Source: Amanita rubescens (taxonomy: Eukaryota; Basidiomycota; Agaricomycetes; Agaricales; Amanitaceae). From it: DNA of 37,354 nucleotides. The notes beneath the pieces were generated by a model. The model saw nothing but the letters and a program-made list of their open reading frames with translations. It was not told the origin of the DNA and made no database searches. This document shows positions 9,893-19,801 of this stretch, one piece after another. The position numbers and the translations under genes were made by a program. Each line of letters starts with the position of its first letter. The stretch's first letter is position 1. Location: the NCBI GenBank assembly GCA_015039365.1, contig WION01000520.1:1-37354 (forward strand), written 5' to 3'.

Positions 9893-11707
9893 ATGTCGAG
9901 TTCACCGCCAGACATGTCCTCTTTATCTCTCTCTTCTCAGCAACGTCTTCATGATCCTTATGATTACGACGGAACAAGTCCAAGTAGACAGCCTTTCCAT
10001 CCTTTCGCTTCCCAGCAATCTGCCTACGTTCTCAAAGGCAAGCCTGTGTGTATAACCCCTCTTCATCCACTTCATCTCTCCCCCTCACTCTTTTCTCCAG
10101 CAATGGCTAGACACAAATCCTCCAGACATTCGTTCCCTCTCTCCTCAAAACAATTCTGATTTTTCCTCCGCTGGCGGTTCCCCGCCCATGGGTCATCTCG
10201 CTACCCCTACTTTACCCCCCATCGCTCCCGCTCAAAGTTTGGAAGACGAGATCATTCCCACTGCTATCGTTATCAAAAATATACCATTCAATGTCAAGCG
10301 TGAAACTCTTCTTGAATTAATCGTGCGTGTTACTTGCCGCATCAAACCCACTTCATCTCAATCTTTTCCAGGCATCGTTATCGATTCCAACACCTTATGC
10401 TTTCAATTACCACTTGGATCAGCAGGGTGCTTTCCGTGGATTGGCCTTTGCCAACTTTCGCCAGCCCGCCGATGCAGACGCCGTTGTCGCTGCTTTAAAC
10501 GGTTTCGACGTTCAAGGCCGAAAATTACGTGTGGAATACAAAAAGGTCCTTCAAGCAGGAGAAAAGGAGCGCATCGAGAGAGAAAAGGCCATCCGCCGCA
10601 TGCGCTCCATGCAACTCGAGAAAGAGCAGTTGCAAGCTGCAGCTGTAGGTTCTGGCCCCGCAACCCCTGTCGGTGTCTCTTCTCTTTATGACGACTACGG
10701 CACCGTTTCTTCTCCCTTTAGCACGACACGCTCCTTCTCCGTAGGTGCTACGTACCAGCAACAATATTCCCCACCAGGTCTCTCATCAACCATACCATCC
10801 CAGTATAATCTCTCTCTCAGCTCGGTGTCTCCGGCCCCAGCGCAGACAACCTCTCCGCAGCTGCAGCAGCCGCCTCAGCCGGTTCCTACCCCTAGCGGCT
10901 CAGATAAAGGAGCTCTCAACGAACTTGACATGAACGATCCATCGACTCTTGAAATCTACTCTAGGGTCTTATTATTTAAGGACGACCACATGCGTGATGA
11001 ATTGGCCTTTTCAAGGACCTTGACTCCGAAACAAAGGAGAATTGTCCATCTCGTCGCTCAGAAGCTTGGTGTCTACCACTATTCCATAGGCGAAGGTGAC
11101 GAGAGGTATGCCGTCGTGACCCGTATTGATCCGCAAAGGGTACGCAGGTTTTGTCAGTCTTCCTTCCGTGCTTTTTTTTGAACCATTCTTCCAGCAGCAG
11201 CAGTCGACTCAACGACAAACACCTCACACGTTGTCTCGCGCACCATCTGCTTATCTTACGCCTTCAGGTCAAACGATAACCGCTAGTACTCTGCGCGTGA
11301 AAAAGTCTATGCCCGACATGAAGACCCTTCATTCCCAGGCACCAAGGCTAACTTCTCGTGCGTCCAATGGCAACATTCGCGAGGGTTTTGCCACGATAGC
11401 ATCCTCTACTCGCCGCATTTCTTCGGGCTTCAGTTCCTTGTTTTCTACCAATAGCCCGTTTGGAACTAGTATTCCTCCCGTTCCTAGTCTACCTTCAAGC
11501 CTGAGCCTGAATGGCAATGGTAGCACAGTCGCTTCAACCGTGAATGCGACTGAGATGACGTCCACTAGCGGTGTGGTGAGGCAACCTCGCGGACCAGGCG
11601 TCGGAGGATTTGCAAGGCGGGATAGCCGAGTTGCGGGTACCGCTCCCGAATCTACGCCATCTAGAGGCGGGTTTGATGCTCAGACTCATGAACCATTGGA
11701 AATGTGA
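9893..11707 (+). CDS. PIN4: RRM-R3H RNA-binding protein, PIN4/Cip-like
   Basis: Exons 9893-10045, 10101-10322, 10372-11139 and 11195-11707 give about 551 residues; introns are 55, 49 and 55 nt, all in phase 0. An RRM covers about 105-180: RNP2 is IVIKNIPF, split before ASLSIPTPYAF by intron 2, and RNP1 is RGLAFANF. A charged helix with KERIEREKAIRRMR follows, then a Pro/Gln-rich linker, an R3H-type segment near 330-380 (TPKQRRIVHLVAQKLG ... YAVVTR) and a Ser-rich tail. The RRM plus R3H order matches ascomycete Pin4 and fission-yeast Cip proteins, which bind mRNAs in cell-cycle and stress control; target specificity cannot be read here. The last acceptor lies in a CAGCAGCAG run, so one-codon acceptor choice is possible. 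Confidence 0.85.
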
Positions 11708-11903
11708 TGACCATCTTGAATTGCTGATGATCTAACTTGCAATAATATCGGAATGCTCGTACAGATGATTTGCTATAGCTATTCACCCTGTTACCCGTCC
11801 ATTCTTTTATTTCGATAATTGGCTTACTATCACTTCTTTTTTTTTGGTCTGGATACCGTTGTTCAAAGTTCATGGAATCAATAATTTCTTGTCACGTGTA
11901 TTT

Positions 11904-12330
11904 CGGCATCACTGCCGACGTAGCGGAACAGCACCACCCTCTAGTGGCTCCAGATCATGCATCGCCAATGGACATCGTCACCACGGCGCGTTGACCGTCA
12001 CGTCTGGAGGGCAACCTTCGCGCTTGCACGTCCGAGTGATCTAACGCCATTCCGGGTCCAATTTCAGCATTCGCAAAGCATATGTTGCCGCATATGAAAG
12101 GCGGCTTCGGTAAGCACACACAATCTATTATTTTGTCGTATCTCATGTCTACGTATAGACCGCGGAACGCTCAACTCACTCGGAGGTGACAGGGCCAAGT
12201 GTTTGTGGAAGACGCGTTAGAGCTCATCTGCAAGATTACTTCCGCTGTGGATATGACCGTGGTCCCATTATCACGCGTATCCTGACGGCTGCAGATTAGA
12301 ACACTGGTTCCACCCGGTAGCCTCGTTCTC
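11904..12330 (+). pseudogene. Truncated NUC1 copy lacking the catalytic His
   Basis: This stretch matches the intact NUC1 gene (15630-17007) at the DNA level over exon 1, intron 1, exon 2, intron 2 and most of exon 3. Introns are included, so it arose by genomic duplication and not retroposition. Exon 1 has lost bases around 11923. After GACCGTGGTC the copy jumps to sequence matching the end of NUC1 intron 5, deleting the rest of exon 3, exons 4-5 and most of intron 5, so DRGH becomes DRGP. A further gap follows in exon 6 and homology fades near 12330. No open frame links the parts. Confidence 0.85.
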
Positions 12331-12634
12331 TTGTTACAGATTTCATTGAATTGTATGTGGCAGGCAGAGATTGAAAGGCGGGGCATGAGTAGAAAGTACG
12401 AGATGCACGAGACGATACTTCTACTTATGCACGTACAAAAAACTAAAAATAGTCTCCAGGCCCACTCGCACACGCAATACATTGGAACAGCGCGTACTTC
12501 AATGAGAAGATATCCTGTAAAAGGTCATCAGCATATTGAACGGGAAAGGGCAAAGGATTGTGGGATTACCGCCCTGGCCTCGGGTCTCGCCGAATGTCCC
12601 AAAGTCTCGCCCGTCTTCCCTCCCGACACCACAC
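12331..12634. other. Spacer between NUC1 remnant and NTPase gene
   Basis: About 300 bp with no feature I can support; the open frames here are short and without recognisable motifs. Confidence 0.4.
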
Positions 12635-15275
12635 ATGAAACGTTCCACTCCCGCCGGTGATTTTCCTCCTGCGGTCCGCCAGAAGCAAGAGACACTCCTC
12701 GTAGATCAAGAGCGTGAGGAGATTCACGATCAAACTGCACATCTCCTGCAGACGACAGGCAGTGGCCTAGGCACAACTTCGCCCCCAACAGATCAACAAC
12801 TTGACAGTAAAATTATCGAAGAGTTTAGGAGCAAATGCAGCAATCCTCATCCCAACGGTCATCAGTTGCTCCATCTCTTCCCTCTCATCGCTAAGCATTC
12901 AGGGAATACTCTCGAGTGACGTAGTGTTGGATTGTATTGTCGATCCTAATTTTATAGCAACTGTTGAAGATGCATGGAAAACTCAGTCATTGGGAAGACT
13001 GCGCACGATGCCAGGTGCGATATCCTCATTATCTCGCATTTGTCTTCTGATCCAATAATATAGAGATTTTCTCCCGCCGACAACCTGACATGAGTAAGTT
13101 GTTAAAATTCAATAATTGGGTTAAACTTATGGGGATTGCTGCAGGATCGTGCTCGTCAGATATAATTACGGGGTTTCAGCAGGACTATCATGGCATGGCT
13201 GTTGAATACCTGAAAGACAATATGGCAAAGGCACATATTATGCTAAATTCTGTAGCATTGTTCAGAGTTCGGGGACAGGGAAATCACGTCTGCTGTGTGA
13301 GGTGAGGATTCTCTCATTTTAGTATTGTTCATAGCTTAGCATTGTATTTAGCTTCGTAAAAAGGATGTCATAGTCCTTTACTCCTCAGGATACATCTCCT
13401 GCAAAGATTCTAACAGGAAGCTTCACCAACGAGGACAATTACACCCACAGATGCCGTGCATTTTTTACTGCCATTTTCACATGTCTCCAAGAGCATCTGA
13501 GCATGGGCAGCAGGAAAGGTTTTATTAAAGAGTGGCATGCTCGCATGACTGAGTTTCCTGAACCCGCTTGCGACATCGCCCGGGACGATTTTTTCCGTGC
13601 AGTAGAGAAGAAATATAACAACGTAATTCTTTACCCACAATCAAAATGTCTAGCTTATTATTCCTTCCAGAAATAGTTGATGGAACAAAAGATGGGGTAG
13701 AGGCAATGGGGAATGCATTTTGCTCATTGCACGACATGCTTATGAAGAGGGAAAAGCCTCGTGGGCCTTTTTTGGTGATTGCGATAGACGAAGCGCATGA
13801 ACTGACGGATGCGGAGAATTGGAGGCCATCAGTTGTTTTTTGCAGAGCAATAGCAGACTATTCTGCTATGTGTCAAAAATGTAAATGTTGGGTTGTATTT
13901 GCTTCAACAACGTCAAAAGTTGCCGATTTCGCATCACCACAAACTAAATGTTAAGAACTCCTTTCGTACTTCATTTTCTTGTGCTAACTTTCACATCAGA
14001 CGCATCTGCCAGAGTTCCCATGGGGCGATCATTATTTCCTCCCTATACTGAGTTAGGATGGGATCAAATGGCGACACCCTCCAACGAAATCCCTGCGGAT
14101 GAAAATGCCAAGTTAAAATATATAAGAGGTTTTGGCCGTCCACTGTGCGAAATTCGCTATTTCATCCTAGTCCTTTACTTATTTATCTGACAGATGGAAG
14201 TCAATAGGAAATGATTTTCGGAACTTAAAGTCACTGGCTAAGCTGAAACTCGCCCCTGGGATTGACGAACCAAAACGGAGTCAATCTGATGAAGACCAAA
14301 ACCACTTAGCAGTCCTTGCACAACGATTCGGTCTCGATATCTACTTTGATCACAAAGAAGCAACCTCACTTATTGAAAACGCAATTGCCAGCCGCGGACG
14401 TATATGCCTTGCAACAACAGAAGACCGGACCTGGAGCTTTACTATGTATCCTTCGGAACCATTCCTGTCGTGTGTTGCAGCAAACATCTTGCATACGTCA
14501 CCCGATGTTCGAGCGGATATACTCAGGACGATGATACGAAAGGTAAAAACAGGGCTTATTGAAGTCGGAAAAACCGGGGAATTGGCAAACCGTTTGATTT
14601 TCCTGCTTGCCAAGGATCTCTATATTCGGCAATCAGCGCAGGACTTTTCAGAGACATTATTTTCTCCAAATTATGACTCGGAGGATGAATCCGACTCCCT
14701 TGAATCCGAACTCTTCGATTGTAAGATGGTTCCTCTCATTGGTTACCTTGAATATCTATTCGGGACGTCGTTTTGGGGCGGGACCGAAGCCGAAGCAAAA
14801 AAGCTATTCGCCAATGGATATATCAATTTTTCGCATGGATGTCATGATACCGATATACTATAATCGTCCTGAATTGCCCCTTGAAGAGAGATTTTCACTA
14901 TGCTGCATATCCGTCAAGCTAACAGCAGGCTCCAACCATAGTGACTTGAACGATATCCAGCTGGAACACCACTCCATCGATTATTCTTCAGACCACCCGT
15001 GGATCGCCATTTTAGTGGATTATGGCCTGAATACATCAAAGGTTACTGCCGAAATTACTCAGAATACATGTCAATGTTTGCGCATCTACGCAGCTGGAAT
15101 CACCCCCGATACTTTCAAGTTTTTAGAAAATCAAGATTTCTCGTATATACTTCAAGAACTAGTTACGTTCGAGGGACCGGTGCCGCGCAGAAAGATTGGT
15201 GCGCGTTTACGGAATCATATGGAGTTTGGTAGTACTGCGAATGCTGAGTCTATGGTGTGGGAGACGACTGTATAA
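12635..15275 (+). pseudogene. P-loop NTPase gene, frame-disrupted or very intron-rich
   Basis: A chain of coding blocks on one strand: an N-terminal charged block from ATG 12635, a helical block ending DNMAKAHIMLNS (to about 13251), Walker A SSGTGKSRLLCE (13266-13301), a block from about 13400 (GSFTNEDNYTHRCRAFF), Walker B FLVIAIDEAHEL (13769-13804), then exons from 13646, 14002 and 14194 with YTELGWDQ, RGFGRPLWKS and a long helical C-terminus to the stop at 15273-15275. Two late introns (13941-14000 and 14143-14193) splice cleanly, but the frame fails just before Walker A, near 13621 and near 14840. The layout resembles a P-loop NTPase family expanded in mushroom-forming fungi and perhaps related to the NTPase part of Crinkler-like effectors; that link is inference. 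It lies between two NUC1 copies, as an insertion or segmental duplication might leave it. Confidence 0.55.
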
Positions 15276-15629
15276 GGTATTTTTAACGAGTTCCGCCCTA
15301 CTAGAAAGATGCGTGGCTCGAGCATTGCGTAAAAAACACAATTTTCAATATGTAATTCTCAGGTTTCTGTATAGTACGGGAAATTAAGTTGTGATGTGAA
15401 CCAATAAGTCATCAGGAAAATATGACGGTCCGTATGGGAAAAAACTCATTGCAGGTTGAAAATCACGACTGTTCATCGTGAACAGCCGTGTACCTGCGTG
15501 AACAGCCATATACCGGCGTGAACCACAGTGGACCGGCGTGGATTGCAGTGTACCAGCGTGCCGCGTCGTGATCACGATCAGCTGACATACGATTCCCACA
15601 ACTCAAGCCAGGATACAAAGGCCCTCTTT
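15276..15629. promoter_or_regulatory. NUC1 upstream region
   Basis: 354 bp without a credible gene. It contains the 20-bp repeat array at 15478-15557 and the palindrome CGTGATCACG about 15 bp after it. It presumably includes the NUC1 promoter and 5' UTR. Confidence 0.45.
15478..15557. repeat. Four 20-bp tandem repeats upstream of NUC1
   Basis: Units start GTGAACAGCC or GTGAACCACAG and end with variants of GTGTACC(T/G/A)GC. The first two units are closest; the third and fourth are more diverged. The next bases (GTGCCGCG) begin a partial fifth unit. The array ends 72 bp before the NUC1 ATG. Confidence 0.85.
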
Positions 15630-17007
15630 ATGCCAGCTTCCGTCGCCATTCACGCGGCCGTGTTCACCGCAGGCGTTCTCCTCGGTGGAGGCATAACTGC
15701 CGCCGTAGCTAGCAGGAACAGGGAGCAGCACTACCGACTGGTAGCTCCAGATAATGCACCTCTACCACCCGCCATGGACATCGTCACCACGACGCAACCT
15801 GGCGCGTTGACCGTTACGTCCGGAGTTCTCAAGTATGGCAACCCAGGTGCAAGACAATGTTCGCGCTTACACGTTCGAATGATCTGACACTATTCCAGGT
15901 CCAATTTCAGATACACTCATTCGCAAAGCATACGTTGCCGCATATGATAGACGGCTTAAACACCCGGCTTGGGTAAGCACGCACAATTCCTTCGATTATT
16001 TTGCGAATCTCATGTCTACGTATAGACCGCGGAACACCTGACACTCAACTCACTCGGACGGTCACGCTTAACTGGGTCCTCGGACCCCAGCGAATCGGGC
16101 GACAGGGCCAAGTCGGCGTTTGTGGAAGACGCGTCTATTCCTACCATGTTTAGAGCTCGTCTGCAAGATTATTTCCGCAGTGGATATGACCGTGGTCACA
16201 TGTATGTTATCCTCTGCATATTTCCTCCCCCCGTACTGATCGCTACTCAAGGGTTCCTGCTGCGGATGCCAAGTCATCTCAGGTATGACAGTAAGAACAC
16301 TCGCTAGGCTTGCCTAACGTTTTCGTGTAGGAAGCGATGGATGAGACGTTCTTGCTAACCAATATAGCACCTCAAGTAGGTGATGGCTTCAATCGTCATT
16401 GTAAGGCTTTTGTTTTGCGATTATTACGCGTATCCTGACGGCTACAGATTGGGCATATCTAGAGGACTGGTGCCGCCGCCTTCCCAGCACATTCCAGGAT
16501 GTATACGTGTTTACCGTTCCGTTGTATCTGCCCAACCAGAATCCCGATGGAAAGTGGAGAGTGGTGAGCATATTTCTGTATTCGTTACTCTTTTGTATTA
16601 AAGGTTAGAAAAGACTCATGAAGTGATTGGCAATCCTCCCAACGTATCAGTGCCCACACACTTTGCCAAAGTAGTACTGGCCTCACGACCAGCTTCGCCG
16701 TCGACTCCACACATTCCGGAGGTGTCAACAGGCGCATTCGTTCTCCCTAATGCCGTGATTCCAGATGAGGCATCCCTGGAAAGCTTTGTAGTGCCCGGTA
16801 TGTTAAAAAATCTCCGTCTGTCTATGACTGCCTTCTAAATAGAGTACAGTCGAAGCCGTTGAACGTGCAGCTGGTCTGTCGCTTTTCTCAGAGGAAGTCA
16901 AGGCATCTTCAAAACATATCTGCAAGACAACAAAATGTCAGGTCATTGTCCGACGTTTCGATGACGCCCGGAAAAAGACACCGAGAGCAATTGCAGCACC
17001 AAAATAG
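15630..17007 (+). CDS. NUC1: Mitochondrial DNA/RNA non-specific endonuclease (EndoG family)
   Basis: Mitochondrial inner-membrane or intermembrane-space nuclease with roles in mtDNA turnover and apoptosis-like death. Eight exons: 15630-15846, 15899-15972, 16026-16201, 16252-16282, 16331-16400, 16448-16563, 16614-16797, 16850-17007. All introns are GT-AG, and the product is about 341 residues (yeast Nuc1 is 329). Residues 5-28 form a hydrophobic segment (AAVFTAGVLLGGGITAAVA) consistent with a mitochondrial anchor. The catalytic signature YDRGHM is intact, with His about 155, followed by VPAADAK, AMDETFLLTNIAPQVGDGFNR (metal-binding Asn region), VPTHFAKV and CQVIVRRF. Exon 4 is only 31 nt. It converges on mL46 with 32 bp between stops. 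A broken copy lies 3.3 kb upstream. Confidence 0.95.
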
Positions 17008-17039
17008 ATCTCGTAATATCTAGATTGAATTAAGACGTA

Positions 17040-17885
17040 CTAATAGTCAGATAACATATCCTTGATACCGTCCCAATAATGGTTGTCTACCCGTAACTCG
17101 ATCTCTTGTTTTGTAAGCCAAGCAAAATCTTTGACCAATTCTCCTTGTGGGAGACATTGGCCAGCCATGATATGCCCCTTGAAAAAGAAGGTTAATTTCT
17201 AAAGGATGTGTTAATAATTCATTGCAAAAGATGGGGGGCAGATTTATGCATACTTCTGGGTCTTGTGGTGGTGGTTTGTAGACACCTATTGGCTTCCTGC
17301 TTACGATCCATGCGTCCATATGTTCACCGCATTCCACCTGGAGATCTCTGTGTGCTGCCTATGCAAAACTGAGAACAAAATCCTGAACGTCCAAAGGAAT
17401 ACGCTTACCTCGTGCAACAGTTCGCCTTTCTGCAGACCACCTTGAGGGAAGCGCCAGATATCATGACCATCCTCGTGCGCTTGCAGTAAGAGATAGACGT
17501 TCCTCTTCCCCTTCCTGTCGAGACTCTTGTAGTCCCTGTTCGTGTCGGCAGAGTGGACGCGTGGCAAGAGTTCCTCGCCTTCACCTTCCTGACGTGCGAG
17601 AGTTTCAAGGGCGGCCTTGGTGGCAGCCCTCTCATCTTCTGTGACTTTTTCGCGAATGCCGAAAGAAGGGCCAAAAGCTCGTCGTTCGCGCCTGCGTTCC
17701 TCCTGGATAAAGCGCTTCTCGAGCAGCGAGCCTTGCTTGAAATAAAAGTCGTAAGGGAATGGGTTGTGTAGAGCGCGACGTATGCGGGCCTGGTAAGCAT
17801 AGTATGCGCGTTCGAAAAGAGAGGGAGTGCGAGTGAGGAGAGGGGAACGGTTGAGAACGACGGCGGCGGCGATGGCGGGACGCAT
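17040..17885 (-). CDS. MRPL46: Mitochondrial large-subunit ribosomal protein mL46
   Basis: Nudix-fold structural protein of the mitoribosome. Exons 17885-17409, 17358-17254 and 17198-17040 give 246 residues; both introns are phase 0 and GT-AG. The start MRPAIAAAVVLNRSPLLTR looks like a mitochondrial presequence. Then come the arginine-rich central helices (RFIQEERRRERRAFG), the VYLLLQAHEDGHDIWRFPQGG core, AAHRDL, and FFFKGHIMAGQCLPQGE with DFAWLTKQEI at the C-terminus. These blocks are typical of mL46 (yeast Mrpl17). Its ATG is 44 bp from the divergent VMA13 ATG. Confidence 0.93.
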
Positions 17886-17929
17886 TTTTTTGGCGGGGAG
17901 AAAGGAGAGTGAGCGTGAGAGTGTCAGTG
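17886..17929. promoter_or_regulatory. Compact bidirectional promoter mL46/VMA13
   Basis: Only 44 bp separate the two start codons. The stretch contains a T-run next to the mL46 ATG and an otherwise GA-rich, GAGAG-repeated sequence toward VMA13. Core elements must lie here or overlap the coding 5' ends. Confidence 0.6.
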
Positions 17930-19708
17930 ATGTCGCTCAGCCTCATATCGACACCGTATCTCGACGAGCTCTCCGCTAAAATTCGCGTCAAGCCTGTGCC
18001 ATGGGAAGGCTATCACAGAGCTGACCTCGTCACTTCAGATGAGCTCGCGCTAATCAAGAAGGTCGACAAGCAGCCAAAGGCCAGAGTCGAGAACCATCTC
18101 CTTACAGAGGGCAGCGTCTATGCCCTACTCTACCTCAGACTACTCAACAACCTTCAGAGGATAGATACAATGCAATCTCTCCTCGTTCTCATTGCAGATG
18201 CTCTCACCGGTCCGTGCTCTGTTTATCACACTTTACTACTAACTAATCTTCCTAGACCATGACGAGCGTATACCTCTCTTTCAACAAACTACAGAATCAG
18301 ATCCAGACCTTCCCTATACCTCACTGCTGCGGTACGCATAAATATTATTTCCATTCGAAATCTCACTTTCAAATCGATCAGTGCATCCGAGGCTCACGAC
18401 GAGTTTGTCCAACTCAAAGCTGCCCAGATCCTGACCGTACTTCTCAGGTGTTTTTTTTTTGTCCTGGTCACCTTCTCGCCCAATTCACATCTATCCAAGT
18501 ACAGAACGCAGGCCAGCCGCACTGGGGAAGCTTCCCACATTTCTCGCCACCCTTGCTATCCTTCTGCAAGACGGCTCACCTGCAAAGCGTGATGTAGCCG
18601 TTCAATGCCTTGAAGCCCTTCTAGCCCGACCCGATTGTCGGAAGATGGTATGGGAAATACCGGGCATCATAAAAGGGTACGTGTCCATGAATATTTATGC
18701 TCCAAAATCCGGTAGACATTTCAAACATGTCAGTTTCGTCGACATCCTGAAGAGTAAGCCTGGGCCACAGATGAGCTACCAAGTTTCATTCTGCTTTTGG
18801 CTGTTGTCCTTTGACCAGCTCATTGCCGAGCAAATCGACAAGTAGGTAAAATCTCACTTGTTCCATTATAAAACCACTGACTAGATCTGCAAAAGGAAAT
18901 ATGACGTCGTTCCTTTACTGGTTGAGGTTGCACAAACGGCTGTCAAGGAAAAAGTCATCCGTGTTGTCACCGCTACGTTCCGAGTTGCGTATATCGTTCT
19001 CTTGCTCAACTGATCATCTCATGTCGCAGCGCAGAACTTGATAACCAAGGCTCCTTCTGAGAATCTCCCTGCGATGTTGGTAGCGAATCTCTTGTCATTT
19101 GTCAAGAGTCTGTGCGCAAGAAAACTGTCTGATGAAGACGTTCTCGAAGATGCCCAATTTCTCAGAGATGAGCTGAACGCTAGGTTCCAAAGTCTAACGT
19201 AAGCATCCCTGGATCATTCGTTCGTACTACGCCTAAGAATCTTGACAGAACTTATGACGAATATACTTCCGAATTATTGTCTGGACACCTGTCTTGGACG
19301 CCCGTTCACGAGTCGGAAGATTTCTGGAAGGAAAATGCAGCAAGATTGAATGATAAGGATCACGAGCAACTACGGTATACTTGGTTTACCATCGCTAAAG
19401 TTTATGTGCTTATCTATACACGACAGCATATTGATCAGATTACTAAAGGAATCCACTGAACCAGTCGTCCTCGCCGTCGCTGCGCATGACATTGGGCAGT
19501 ACGTTAAACATTATGACTTGGGCAAAAAGTGAGTGTTTGCCTCTTCAAGTTCTCCCCTGCTTTACACGAGACCTTGTCTAGATGGGTCGCTGAGCTGAGT
19601 GGGAAGTCTCGCGTCATGCAACTCATGTCGCACGAGAACCCGGACGTGAGATATCACGCATTAATGTCTGTCCAGCAACTCGTCAGTCAGTCCTGGATTG
19701 TGGCCTAG
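17930..19708 (+). CDS. VMA13: V-type ATPase subunit H
   Basis: Peripheral V1 subunit that activates the vacuolar proton pump and silences free V1. Ten exons: 17930-18209, 18256-18331, 18382-18447, 18500-18676, 18734-18841, 18896-18983, 19035-19198, 19249-19374, 19439-19528, 19582-19708; all are GT-AG and in frame, giving 433 residues. The protein is an all-helical HEAT/armadillo solenoid. Recognisable blocks are the N-terminal [63 protein letters not shown] and the strongly conserved C-terminus with [14 protein letters not shown] and [20 protein letters not shown] chose ATG 17930 because the frame upstream has no other ATG and the mL46 ATG lies 44 bp away. It converges on TRAPPC13. Confidence 0.95.
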
Positions 19709-19801
19709 AGATTTGATTGTGGCGTATCCCCTGTACTGTTCGCAGAAGCTGTAACAGTTACCGCATATCACATGAGTACAGTCATTCGTTACCAGCTACA
19801 A

